A stretch of DNA of 64,000 bases from Sphingobacteriales bacterium (lineage in GTDB: Bacteria; Bacteroidota; Bacteroidia; Chitinophagales; JADIYW01). A program made the position numbers and the translations under genes. This document shows, in pieces, positions 54,971 through 64,000 of this stretch (its first letter is position 1; every line of letters starts with the position of its first letter). The stretch is taken from NCBI GenBank assembly GCA_016721245.1, contig JADKIQ010000019.1, positions 113,886-177,885 of the forward strand, written 5' to 3'. A model generated the notes under the pieces. It did no database searches, had not been told where the DNA came from, and saw only the letters and a program-made list of their open reading frames with translations.

Positions 54971-55225
54971 ATGGCAAAAATTGTAGTTGACTTACATGAT
55001 TGTTTTAATAACGGCACTAAAATAGATGCTGCATTAAATAATGCAATAGACGAAGCCGTTTCTACAGGAACAAAACTGGTAGAAATCATTCCCGGAAAAG
55101 GTAGCGGGCAATTGAAAAAATCAGTCTTACGATTCTTGGAACAAAAACACATCAAACAACAATATCATCGTATAGAAAAGGACAGCAAAAACTTCGGAAG
55201 ACTGTTTGTGCATTTTAAATTCTGA
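54971..55225 (+). CDS. Small stand-alone Smr domain protein
   Basis: I choose ATG 54971 (MAKIVVDLHDCFNNGTKIDA). A longer frame begins inside fumC at 54857 and crosses the hairpin. The 84-residue protein is close to a bare Smr domain: VDLHDCF gives the DLH motif, and IIPGKGSGQLKKSVLRFLEQ gives the later GxGxL motif. In most Smr domains this second motif starts with His (HGxGxGxLR), but here it reads IPGKGSGQLK. Smr domains bind or nick nucleic acid. With this His replaced, nuclease activity may be lost. It lies between fumC and a Bax-inhibitor family gene. Confidence 0.85.
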   Translation: MAKIVVDLHDCFNNGTKIDAALNNAIDEAVSTGTKLVEIIPGKGSGQLKKSVLRFLEQKHIKQQYHRIEKDSKNFGRLFVHFKF

Positions 55226-55293
55226 AAAGGATGTGAATAAATACACTTGCATCGTATTCTTATTATATTTACATTTAATAAAAAATAAATACA

Positions 55294-56001
55294 ATGGAAC
55301 CATTAGATCAGGATGTACGCAACCAGTTTTCATTAGAGAATGCGCTGGTGCAACAGGAATTTATCACCAAAGTATACGGATGGATGTCTGTAGCGCTGGT
55401 GATTACAGGTATTGTCGCTTATCTGACAGCAACATCGCCGGCAATATTGCAGTTCATTTTCGGTATACCTTATATGTTCATGGGGTTACTGATTGGTGAA
55501 GTATTACTGGTAATCGGGCTAACTTCCATGATTAACAAAATGAGTGCCGCCACCGCTACATTTATTTTTGTGTTGTATTCTGTCATAAACGGACTAACCT
55601 TGTCCGTTATATTTTTGGTATATACGCAGGGTTCTATTTCACTTACCTTTTTCGTTACGGCGATTACATTTGGTACTATGAGCGCTTATGGATATTTTAC
55701 TAAAAAAGACCTGACCACCTGGGGTAATTTATTGATGATGGCACTGGTTGGTCTGGTGATAGCATCTGTGGTAAACCTGTTTATGAAAAATGAAATTCTG
55801 TACTGGGTGACTACGTATGCAGGAATTTTAATTTTTGTAGGCTTAACAGCATACGACACGCAGAAAATTAAGAATATGAATATGGCGGGTGTCGATGGTG
55901 AAACGTCAAGGAAAGGTGCCATAATGGGCGCACTTACATTATACCTCGACTTTATAAATTTATTTTTATTATTGCTGCGTTTGTTTGGAAGAAGAAAATA
56001 A
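55294..56001 (+). CDS. Bax inhibitor-1/YccA family membrane protein
   Basis: The 235-residue protein has about seven membrane helices, with the UPF0005/BI-1 pattern: FITKVYGWMSVALVITGIVA at the start, SAYGYFTKKDLTTWGNLLMM in the middle, and GLTAYDTQKIKNM near the end. The Asp pair that controls the leak channel in BsYetJ-type members appears in the last helices (AYDTQ and LYLDFINLF). It sits in the inner membrane, and its role in Ca2+ leak or protein quality control is inferred from the family. A terminator follows. Confidence 0.92.
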   Translation: MEPLDQDVRNQFSLENALVQQEFITKVYGWMSVALVITGIVAYLTATSPAILQFIFGIPYMFMGLLIGEVLLVIGLTSMINKMSAATATFIFVLYSVINGLTLSVIFLVYTQGSISLTFFVTAITFGTMSAYGYFTKKDLTTWGNLLMMALVGLVIASVVNLFMKNEILYWVTTYAGILIFVGLTAYDTQKIKNMNMAGVDGETSRKGAIMGALTLYLDFINLFLLLLRLFGRRK

Positions 56002-56024
56002 TCAATTACATTTTTAAACATACA

Positions 56025-56055
56025 GGTCTGATAATTTTATCAGACCTTTTTTTTT
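56025..56055. terminator. Terminator after the Bax-inhibitor family gene
   Basis: AGGTCTGATA (56025-56034) pairs with TATCAGACCT (56039-56048), followed by a long T run to 56055. It separates the convergent DUF2130 gene. Confidence 0.88.
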
Positions 56056-57259
56056 ATTCCTCAATCAACTTAATATCTATATTCTCCGTGCCGGCAATGC
56101 CTTCCACAGAACCGGAAATATGCGAGGCATTCAACAAGATTTTATCCAGTTGTTTTTCACGGGCTTTCCAAAGTTTTTCCATTTGTGAACGTTCTGTATC
56201 TATGGAATGACGCATGGCTAAGAAGCCTTCGCGCACGGCTTTCCACTGTTCGCCAAATTCATTACTTGTAAGGTAATCGTATAGCAGGTGCATCTTATCG
56301 CCTTTGTTTTCCTGCGATTTGGAAACAGCAAACACTTTTAAAATGGAGCTGCGTAGCACATGCGCCAGTGCCCGCACTTCGTTATAGGTACAAATCCAGA
56401 TGCCGTTTTTCTCTCCGAACTGTTCCATGTCTTTTGGCATAGTTTGCGTAACAATGATAGCAATATCCGCATTCTGCGCACGCATATCTGTTTTTAATTT
56501 TTCTATCCATTCGTTAGAGAATGCCTGCGTGCGTTTACTCTCATAAATAATTTTTCCACACGCCTGTCCGAAATTGTTGCGCACGGTTTGTATGCAATCC
56601 GCACCGCGCACACCTTTGCCCACTTCTTCAATCAGGTCAAAAGGAAATGCTTCTTTCAACAATCCTTCCAGTGCAAGTTCCATGCTTTCTCCCTGTAATT
56701 GCATAGAGCCTTGCTCGGCTTTGCGCTTCATTTCGTCAATCAGCTTAGTCTGCTGTTCTTCTCTTAATTTAAATTCTTTTCTGAGTAATTCAATCTCAGA
56801 ATCTTTTTCTTGTTTTATTTTTATTTCCAGTTCTTCTTTCAGCGACTTCTTTTGTTCCTGTAATTTAAGTTCAAAATTCTTCCGGTCTTCTTCGAGTGCT
56901 TCCTCTTTCTTTAATAATTCTAAACGCTGATTTTTTAAGGCCTGATTTTCTTCTTTACGCGCAGCATTTTCTTCTTCCAGTTTTTTGATGCTTAATTCAA
57001 ATTCTTCTTTTGCCTTTTGATTGGCTTTTTCCGTTTCTTCTTTTGCTATTCTTTGCCGGTCTGCTTCCAGTTTTAATTTATATTCTTCCTGCGCGCGGAT
57101 TCTTTTCTCTTCAAATTCTTTTTCTTTTGCCAGCAATTCATTTTCCTTCAACCGCATTTTTTCGTTAATACGCTCTTCCGCCTGATGATTTAAAACTTCA
57201 TCAATATCAATCTGTGTTCCGCAGTTCGGGCATTTTATTTTATTCTCACTCATACTCAA
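56054..57259 (-). CDS. DUF2130 domain protein with long coiled coil
   Basis: The 401-residue protein has a short N-terminal Cys pair (IKCPNCGTQIDIDEVLN), a coiled coil at about 25-190 (Glu/Lys-rich), and a DUF2130 domain at about 195-400. Domain text includes ALEGLLKEAFPFDLIEEVGK, GKIIYESKRTQAFSNEWIEK and DIAIIVTQTMPKDMEQFGE. The E-x-K and related acidic residues are reminiscent of a restriction-endonuclease-like fold, a proposed trait of the family. Its function is unknown. It pairs with a DUF1294 gene 11 bases upstream. The start is ATG 57259 or the Met two codons later. Confidence 0.9.
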   Translation of the reverse strand: MSMSENKIKCPNCGTQIDIDEVLNHQAEERINEKMRLKENELLAKEKEFEEKRIRAQEEYKLKLEADRQRIAKEETEKANQKAKEEFELSIKKLEEENAARKEENQALKNQRLELLKKEEALEEDRKNFELKLQEQKKSLKEELEIKIKQEKDSEIELLRKEFKLREEQQTKLIDEMKRKAEQGSMQLQGESMELALEGLLKEAFPFDLIEEVGKGVRGADCIQTVRNNFGQACGKIIYESKRTQAFSNEWIEKLKTDMRAQNADIAIIVTQTMPKDMEQFGEKNGIWICTYNEVRALAHVLRSSILKVFAVSKSQENKGDKMHLLYDYLTSNEFGEQWKAVREGFLAMRHSIDTERSQMEKLWKAREKQLDKILLNASHISGSVEGIAGTENIDIKLIEE

Positions 57260-57270
57260 AAATTAGTCCC

Positions 57271-57549
57271 TTAGGAATTAAGCCTTAAAAATACAATAAT
57301 TCCGATTAACCAACTTAGCGTTATCAAAATCATATAGGGTAAAAAGGAGAAGTCTTTTATTTTATGCCGGAACAATAACATAGCCAGCCAGCCTCCGGGA
57401 AATCCAGCGGCAAAGGAAAGCAGTAAGAGTGTTTTTTCCGGTATTCGCCACGAATGTGTGGAAGCTTTGGCTTTGTCAAGGCCAAATAGAATGAATGTCA
57501 GTAAGTTAATGAGAAACAGATATGCACAAAGGAACATTTCAATAGTCAT
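57271..57549 (-). CDS. DUF1294 membrane protein
   Basis: The 92-residue protein has two or three membrane helices and the DUF1294 pattern: YDKxKAxxxxWRIPE-like text (here LDKAKASTHSWRIPEKTLLL), then GFPGGWLAMLLFRHKIKDFS. It should be in the inner membrane, with no known activity. It is 11 bases upstream of the DUF2130 gene on the same strand and probably co-transcribed. The length is normal for bare DUF1294 proteins. Confidence 0.92.
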   Translation of the reverse strand: MTIEMFLCAYLFLINLLTFILFGLDKAKASTHSWRIPEKTLLLLSFAAGFPGGWLAMLLFRHKIKDFSFLPYMILITLSWLIGIIVFLRLNS

Positions 57550-57601
57550 TTATTGTTAACTTTTATCCGTTAATTTAATGATAAACAAACACAATTTAAT
57601 T

Positions 57602-57609
57602 TAAATTTG
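57602..57609 (+). promoter_or_regulatory. Candidate -7 element before kup
   Basis: TAAATTTG fits TAnnTTTG, 71 bases before the kup ATG. There is no clear -33 element. It also lies close to the start region of the divergent DUF1294 gene. Confidence 0.35.
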
Positions 57610-57680
57610 CTTCCGTTTCGAAACTTCGGAATTCGGAACACTTTTGTCGTATTTAAATTGCAAGCAGTAAAAGTAAAATA

Positions 57681-59642
57681 ATGGCTGATAAACAAGATCA
57701 CGGGTTGCACAAACTTTCCGCCGCAGGCGTTCTTATTACCTTAGGAATTATTTTTGGAGATATCGGTACTTCCCCGATATATGTGTTGAAAGCGATTATG
57801 AATATGGCGACAGGCGGAAATCATGCTATTACGGATGATCTGATTTTAGGTGGTGTTTCCTGTGTGTTCTGGACCTTAACCATTATTGTTACCATCAAGT
57901 ACGTAATTCTTGCGTTAAACGCGGATAATAAAGGGGAAGGTGGGATTTTTGCCTTGTATGCCATTGTTCGTCGTTATAAAGCAAAGTGGACGATTATTCC
58001 TGCACTGATTGGTTGTGCATCACTGATGGCGGATGGATTTATTACACCACCAATTTCTATATCATCAGCCATTGAAGGGTTAAATATTTTGTATCCCAAT
58101 ATACAAACAGTACCGATTGTGATTGCTATTCTGATTGGTATTTTTATGGCGCAGCAATTTGGTACTAATAAAATTGGAAATGCATTTGGCCCTATAATGC
58201 TCGTTTGGTTTACTATGATTGGCGTTTTAGGTTTTACACAGATACTGAAATACCCTCAGGTATTTAAAGCATTGAATCCGATGTATGCGATAAATCTGGT
58301 AGTACATTATCCGGGTGGAATATGGTTCTTAGGTGCTGTATTCTTATGCAGTACAGGAGGAGAGGCATTATATTCTGATTTAGGCCACTGCGGAAAACAA
58401 AATATTCGTGTCAGCTGGACCTTTGTGAAAATTGCTTTGCTGCTTAGTTATTTCGGACAAGCTGCTTTTATCATTAACAACAAAGGAATGGATTTTGATA
58501 AAATTTCTCCGTTCTATGCAGTGATGCCGGATTGGTTTTTGAAGGTTGGTATAGGTATTGCCACCTTAGCGACCATTATTGCATCACAGGCCTTAATCAG
58601 CGGTTGTTTTACCTTGGTGAATGAGGCGATGAAACTGAAACTGTGGCCCAATCAGAAAATTATTTATCCAACCATTGTGCAGGGACAAATTTATATTCCG
58701 TTTATCAACTGGCTGTTGTTTTTTGGATGTTTAGCGGTGGTATTGATTTTTAAAGAATCCAGCAAAATGGAAGCAGCTTATGGTTTAGCGATTTCATTGA
58801 ATATGATTATGACAACCAGTTTGCTGACTTATTTTATGTACGTGAAAAGACAACCAAAATATCTTATTTGGGGTTTCTTTGCTTTCTTCATGTGGATTGA
58901 ATTTACATTCCTAACTGCTAATCTTAGCAAATTCACTCATGGTGGCTGGTTCGCAGTATTAATAGCGGCTGTTATTTTCGGATTGATGTATTTATTTAAA
59001 GAAGGAAAAAAATTACGCAATAAGCATATTGAGTTTGTTGAAATCAAAGATTATCTGGATGACATTGTAGACTTGCAGAATGATTTGACAATTCCGAAAG
59101 AAGCGACAAATCTGGTGTTTATGTGTAACGCAAATGATAAGAAGCACATCGACTCAAATATTATTTATTCCATCTTCAGAAAGAAACCTAAACGGGCAGA
59201 TACTTACTGGTTTGTCCATGTAGATATTACCAGTGAACCTTATGGTGCATCTTATTATGTGGAAACCATCATTCCTAAAAAATGCTTTTTCATTCGTCTG
59301 AAATTTGGCTTTAAAGTAGAACACAAAGTACATGTCATGTTTACCAAAATTGTGGAAGATATGGAGAAACGCAGTGAGATAGATTTATTGAGTCATTATC
59401 CGTCTTTGCGTAAACATGGTTATCCTGCAGACTTTAAATACGTGATTTTAAATTCTAAAGTTTCTATTGACAATAAATTAAATCCGATTGAACAGTTTTT
59501 AATTAAGTCGTATAACTTAATTAAATCAATAAGCTTACCGGCAGAAGAAGATTTCGGTTTAGAGAAAACCAACTGCAGAGTGGAGAATGTTCCAATCCGT
59601 ATTGCTCAAAAAACGCATATCGAAATTCACAGAGAAGATTAA
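57681..59642 (+). CDS. kup: Potassium uptake protein, Kup/HAK/KT family
   Basis: The 653-residue protein has about 12 membrane helices in its first 440 residues and a cytoplasmic C-terminal domain. FGDIGTSPIYVLKAIMNMAT is the family opening motif, NKGEGGIFALYAIVRRYKAK has the conserved Glu/Gly loop, and LMADGFITPPISISSAIEGL is helix text. It takes up K+ with H+ through the inner membrane. The last 200 residues are soluble and resemble the C-terminal domain of KUP proteins. Its stop lies 14 bases before the stop of the convergent DUF47 gene, and no terminator is visible between them. Confidence 0.96.
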   Translation: MADKQDHGLHKLSAAGVLITLGIIFGDIGTSPIYVLKAIMNMATGGNHAITDDLILGGVSCVFWTLTIIVTIKYVILALNADNKGEGGIFALYAIVRRYKAKWTIIPALIGCASLMADGFITPPISISSAIEGLNILYPNIQTVPIVIAILIGIFMAQQFGTNKIGNAFGPIMLVWFTMIGVLGFTQILKYPQVFKALNPMYAINLVVHYPGGIWFLGAVFLCSTGGEALYSDLGHCGKQNIRVSWTFVKIALLLSYFGQAAFIINNKGMDFDKISPFYAVMPDWFLKVGIGIATLATIIASQALISGCFTLVNEAMKLKLWPNQKIIYPTIVQGQIYIPFINWLLFFGCLAVVLIFKESSKMEAAYGLAISLNMIMTTSLLTYFMYVKRQPKYLIWGFFAFFMWIEFTFLTANLSKFTHGGWFAVLIAAVIFGLMYLFKEGKKLRNKHIEFVEIKDYLDDIVDLQNDLTIPKEATNLVFMCNANDKKHIDSNIIYSIFRKKPKRADTYWFVHVDITSEPYGASYYVETIIPKKCFFIRLKFGFKVEHKVHVMFTKIVEDMEKRSEIDLLSHYPSLRKHGYPADFKYVILNSKVSIDNKLNPIEQFLIKSYNLIKSISLPAEEDFGLEKTNCRVENVPIRIAQKTHIEIHRED

Positions 59643-59656
59643 TTCAAAGTACCGTT

Positions 59657-60293
59657 CTAAGATGTTTTTACTACGATATCCTGTAAGTTGTTGGCACAGA
59701 AACTAATCCTTTCCGCAGCATTGCATAAATGTCTGTAAACTTCTCTTCTTTTTAAAATATGAGAATAGTCTGTGCCTTTAAACAACTCTAACACAGCTTG
59801 TCTATAGATGTTTTCAATTTTGTGTTCCTGTTTTCTCGCCTGATCACAAAACGGAACGGCAGCATGCGGATGCGTTGATAATTTAGCAAAACCTGATCCG
59901 CAGAAAATAATGCCATCTCTTAAATGCATAGCAATATCCAGGTCATATTTATTAGGTGATAATTCAAATAACTGCATTTCACTGATAGTTGCTTTGAGAT
60001 AATTGGCCGAATCCTCGATGCCGATAATTGCACGGTAAATATCTTCTCTGTCAACAGGAGTAGAAGGCTTCGTTCAGTGTTTGCAAAGTATCTGATTTTA
60101 TGATGTCTGCTTCATCTTCTTTTCTGCTTTTTTTACCGGTCAATTCAGAGCCGGTTTCCATATATTCTACTATCAGCTCAGCCATCTCAGCTACTATGCC
60201 TATCTGCCGGTCCAGCATTCCGTAAAAATCCGGAGAAGGCGGAAAGATTCGCTCAAAGAATTTTTTCAGGATGGATGATTTTTGTGAATTCAT
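59657..60293 (-). pseudogene. DUF47/PhoU-like phosphate transport regulator, one frameshift
   Basis: The 5' part starts at 60293 (MNSQKSSILKKFFERIFPPS, then FYGMLDRQIGIVAEMAELIV) and keeps its frame until near 60065. The next frame continues as TPVDREDIYRAIIGIEDSAN and runs to LQDIVVKTS at 59657. One indel near 60063-60068 joins them into about 212 residues of DUF47 family. These helical proteins pair with PiT phosphate carriers and are thought to regulate them. The pit-like gene is just upstream on the same strand. I think this is an error in the sequence, because all genes from here to the end of the window are hit by indels. Confidence 0.85.
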
Positions 60294-60349
60294 AATCAGT
60301 TATTTTAATTCCGGAATAAAATAAATGCATCAGCGAGTAAATAAAAAAG

Positions 60350-61345
60350 CTAACATGGCTGTCCGGGAATAGTGAAGATCCAGGTATAATATGGACTATG
60401 CCTTACTCCACTTTTACTCTTTATTTTATCGGCAGCGCCTACTCCCATAATAGATGAGGTGACAACATGAGTGGTAGATACAGGTGCTTCCAGAAAGGAT
60501 GCACCAAAAATACCAACGCAGACGTGAGCTCGTGAATTTAAAGCATGTACGGGGTCTGATTTTGAAATCGAAAAGCCAAGCGTCCGCACAATTTTCCATC
60601 CACCTAATAAAACACCTAAAGTCATAGCAGAAGCACAGATGAGAATAACCCAATACGGAACAATGAATGCAGGAATAAAAACCACCAAGCAAAAGAACGA
60701 GTGTTAAAACACCATGCTTTGCACTTTTGGCGACCATGCGAAAAGGGATAAAGCAGCAACAGTAAAGTATTGTGCTGTCTTTGAAATTCTTATTTACATT
60801 GCGTTTGGCACTTCTCATTTTCAGCGACACTAGCTTTTGAATAAAATACCCTATGGCAAAACCCAATAAAGGCGATATCATAAGACCAATCAGTACTTTC
60901 AGCACTCCGCTTATTTGATTGTCGTGCATCCATTCTTTATAGCCCCAGACAACATGATTGCTGCCAACAGATGCCATAACCACACCTACGAATGCACCCA
61001 TTAAAGCATGAGAAGATGAAGACGGCATGCCTAACCACCACGTGCCGATGTTCCAGATAATCACGGCTATTAGTCCGGATAAAATGATGCTGACGGAACG
61101 AATATTTTGTAAATCCCCGATAGAAACTGAAATGACCGATGGAAAAGGTAACAGCAGTACCACCAATCAGGGACCGAACCAGAAATGAAAAATGCCATCA
61201 ATGATAACGGATTTTGCAGGCGACATAGCCTTCTAGATGCAACACCGGTAGCAATGATATTTGAAGCATCAGAAACCCGTTCGTAAAATCAAATACTGCG
61301 ATGGATATAATGGTAATGATGCTAAACAAAGGAACGATACTAATG
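60350..61345 (-). pseudogene. Inorganic phosphate transporter, PiT family, several frameshifts
   Basis: Pieces in three frames add up to the usual 330 residues of a short PiT. DFTNGF followed, in another frame, by DASNIIATGVAS is the first signature (near 61270-61290). GMPSSSSHALMGAFVGVV (about 61030-61000) is the second half of that repeat. GWKIVRTLGF and then EAPVSTTHVV (60590-60450) are the second repeat. PiT proteins import phosphate with H+ or Na+. The DUF47 gene next to it is its normal partner. At least three indels break the frame. No start ATG is certain, and the 5' end is approximate. Confidence 0.8.
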
Positions 61346-61569
61346 GTATTGATTTTATTTCAGAAAACGCGATTATCAGTAAATTTAGTGAACTTTGAGT
61401 GACTTTTAAGGTGTTGGAAAAGGATTTAGCTCAGGTCTTAAGGAATACAATTGATATATATTGAGACAGTGGTTTCCGAAAGGGAAATCTTATTGTTAAA
61501 AGAAATACATTTTTTTATGCTGCTGGTCGAACAACAATCTGTTTAGTTAGTTTTAGTAATTACCACTAA

Positions 61570-64000
61570 TTTTCTGGAAGAAAATTATTTTACTTCTTTT
61601 TGTCTTTTCCCATATTGTATTTGCTCAAGACAGGTGTTATTAAAGGACGTGCCTTGACGAAATTAATAACGAACCAATTATCGGAGCCAACGTCATTATT
61701 AAATCTACTACCGATTGCGCAACCACCGATATTGACGGAAATTATGGCAAATTGAAGCCGACTCACCGCAGGACTATATAACATCGGAAGTTTCGGCCTG
61801 GGATATGAAACACAGACGAGGTTTGAGGTTCAGGTGAGCACGTAAAAAGGTTCGTCTGGATTCTTCCATGATAAAATCCGCGCAATCGCCTTCCTCGATC
61901 TGGTCGTCATTAAGGCAAATCCATTTGAACGAAAAATTGAATTCCCATCTCACTAACGTCTATTACAAATAATGAAATTCAGCAAATCAAATCCGGGCGG
62001 TAACAGAGTTATCTTCTACGATCCATTAAAAATCGCACCGGTGCCTCTTCAGGCTTTGGTTTCGCGAAACGATTTACCTCCGTTCGCGGTGGTTCGCAAT
62101 TTTTTCAAATGAAAATCGTTTTTATCTGGATGATATTGAAATACTTGACCATCAATCACTTGCCGCCGCTGTTGGTTTTGCCAGCGGAGGAAGCAATGGT
62201 TTGCTTAATGTTGATTTTATCAGCAACGCAGATTTTTATACGGGTGCTTTTCCCGCCGTTAGAGGCAATGCACCGAAGCCCGTGTTAAGCCGACACAAAG
62301 AGAAGGCAGAAGTATATTGTAGAGTGTTTACGTTTACGCTGGGTGCCAGCGAAGCAGGTCTAACATTGGAAGGTCCATTGACCAAAAAAAGAAAAAACCA
62401 TTTTTACTAAATGCAAAGGTATTCATATTCGCAATTTTTATTTAAAGCATTCAAATTACTCATCTCTTACAACGTACTTCAGATGTACAATATAAAGTAG
62501 TGTATAAATCTAACAATAAACACGATCTGACATTTATTATGTTGGTGCATATGATATGCTGCAGTGTTGAATTTAAAACAAATGAAACGATGCACAAAAA
62601 TTTTTATTGCGTAATATTCTTATCAGGATCAATGGAATTACACCATCGGTGCACGTTATCGCTATTTCATGAAGAGCAGTTTTTATGTTGACTGCTAATC
62701 GCGCAGAAGTTATTTTAGTAAACACTACTTATAAAAATTTTAATAACGATAACTCAATCCGTTTAGGCCAGATTTGAAATCTAATGAAGTGGAAAATAGT
62801 TGCTTTGCTCGGAACATGTGTTTCGCGTAAAGAATACAAGGTGTCTACGGTGTGAATTATGAATATGCACGATACACGACAAAGACTACGAATAAACTGA
62901 CGCTGGGGAGAGATACGGTGATCGATATTCGGAAATCATGCGTCTGGGGCGCCGGTAAATTGCAGAAATACGGTTTTCTTGCACAGGCCAGCAAAGCTTT
63001 TGATGAGCGTTTGAGCTTATCCTTAGGAGTTCAAAGTGGATGGAAACAACTACAACAAAAAAATGGCGAATCTATTTCGTCAGTTTTCACCAAGATTTCG
63101 CTCCGTATGCCACTATTAATTATTTGGGCTGTCAATTTCAATACAGGCTTGTATTATCAGCTGCTGTTTTACAACCCCAATTTCTAGATATGCGGAGACA
63201 ATTTCAGGAACTTTAGTCAACAAAGACAGACTTGGAATATATCCGTAATTTCCAGTGACTGTTTATGGTTTTCCTTTAAACTAAATGTAATTTTCCAATA
63301 CTAAAGCCTCAAGCTGGGAAGGTTTCCTACAAAAATATTACAACTATCCTATGTTGCTGAATAAAGGCATTACTAATAGCTAATTTAAGTAGTGATTATT
63401 GGATAGGAGATGGGATTCGCCGCCGCTGTTCTTCCAGTAGCGGAAAATCTTATGGTGTAGAACTCTCCGTACAGCAGAAATTATGGAAAGGAGTATATGG
63501 TATTTTATCTTACACCTGGTTCAGTAGTTATGTTTACAGATATCAACGGCAACTACAATTCCAGCAGTTGGGCTAAATGTCACGTACGTTCTAACGATAG
63601 GATATAAGTTTAAACGCAACTGGGAAATCCCGGCGAAGTTTAATGTACAGGGAGGTTTGCCAGATGTAATTTTGGATGATACTACCAACTTCGCTTACAA
63701 AGCAAGAGTTCGATGCCAATTCCGGTGTGCCCTTTGAAAGAATATTCCATGCTGAATTCCTCGCGCACCTGCAAGTATTGTATGTGCCGAATCTGCGCGT
63801 AGATAAAATCATTCCTTCAAGAAAATAGTCATTAATTTATACCGATGTAACGAATGTATATAACGCAAAAAGATGTATCACCTGCCAATTTAGAATGGTA
63901 AGAGATGGAACAGCAATCCTGTTATTCCTCAATCCGGATGCACCGGCGGAACAACAGAGATGCTATCAGTTGCGGGTACTTGAAAATAATGGCTCTAACG
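61570..64000 (+). pseudogene. TonB-dependent receptor with carboxypeptidase-like N-domain, many frameshifts, runs off the window
   Basis: Fragments in all three plus frames follow the order of one receptor of about 800 residues. A signal region (LLLFVFSHIVFAQ, near 61595-61630) leads to a CarboxypepD_reg-like domain (DEINNEPIIGANVIIKSTTD, then AGLYNIGSFGLGYETQTRFE). Plug text follows (NRFYLDDIEILDHQSLAAAV, then NGLLNVDFISNADFYTGAFP), then barrel strands (TLGASEAGLTLEGPLTKK, VNYEYARYTTKTTNKLTLGR, SYGVELSVQQKLWKGVYGIL). The 3' end lies beyond base 64000. Indels are frequent, roughly one every 100-200 bases by eye. This may be a poor-quality contig end. The region 61380-61570 before it holds no recognisable gene. 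Confidence 0.8.

Noticed and set aside
60426..61166. A 246-codon ORF as a new protein
   Set aside because: Its first part is PiT transporter and the remainder is the wrong frame after an indel.
62201..63187. Three small plus-strand ORFs as separate genes
   Set aside because: Their sequences join as parts of one TonB-dependent receptor.
1..64000. CRISPR arrays, tRNA, rRNA, insertion sequences, prophage
   Set aside because: I looked for spaced direct repeats, T-loop-like text, transposase motifs and phage genes and found none.

Overview
The window looks like chromosome from a member of the Bacteroidota, probably of the Chitinophagales/Sphingobacteriia side (inference). The reasons are several type IX secretion (T9SS) surface proteins with their typical C-terminal sorting domains, a PorP/SprF family protein, a short NuoG in a full nuo operon, the rpsP-rimM-trmD-rplS cluster, and promoter -7 elements of the TAnnTTTG type used by the Bacteroidota primary sigma factor. 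The sequence is AT-rich by eye. I saw no tRNA, rRNA, CRISPR array, insertion sequence or prophage.

Layout: 1-1230, a secreted surface protein leaving the window on the left. 1.4-4.9 kb, glyoxylate shunt (aceB, a small lipoprotein, aceA) behind a nested palindrome. 4.9-16.7 kb, mixed genes: a helical hypothetical, a T9SS anchor-L protein, a frameshifted nucleoside phosphorylase, recQ with two glycosyltransferases and a thioredoxin-like protein, then an epimerase and a DUF255 thioredoxin protein. 16.8-21.5 kb, a 1540-residue secreted M43 metalloprotease with nine Ig-like repeats. 21.5-25.6 kb, an acyl-CoA dehydrogenase fused to an SCP2 domain, then a MerR-type regulator carrying the W-x9-EH signature of CarH/LitR B12 photoreceptors next to an ECF sigma factor. 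25.7-32.8 kb, a 1834-residue T9SS adhesin followed directly by a PorP/SprF-OmpA fusion. 33-38.3 kb, rplS, trmD, rimM, rpsP, coaD and a PIF1-like helicase on the minus strand. 38.4-52.7 kb, the complex I operon nuoA-N, with an OmpA lipoprotein between nuoK and nuoL and a 79-residue membrane ORF between nuoL and nuoM. 52.7-59.6 kb, enoyl-CoA hydratase, fumarase, Smr, Bax inhibitor-1 family, DUF2130, DUF1294 and Kup. 59.7-64 kb, a DUF47/PiT phosphate pair and a TonB-dependent receptor, all broken by many frameshifts.

How it fits together: isocitrate lyase, malate synthase, acyl-CoA dehydrogenase, enoyl-CoA hydratase, fumarase and complex I describe an aerobic heterotroph able to grow on fatty acids or acetate. 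The T9SS cargo proteins suggest a surface-active or gliding, polymer-degrading lifestyle. Most regulatory interest lies in the CarH-like/ECF pair with matching dyads, and in the palindrome in front of aceB.

Sequence quality: from about 59.9 kb to the end nearly every reading frame is interrupted by single-base indels, while 1-59.6 kb has only one such event (near 8.67 kb). I read this as poor sequence at a contig end rather than gene decay. Product calls there are therefore more reliable than gene structures.
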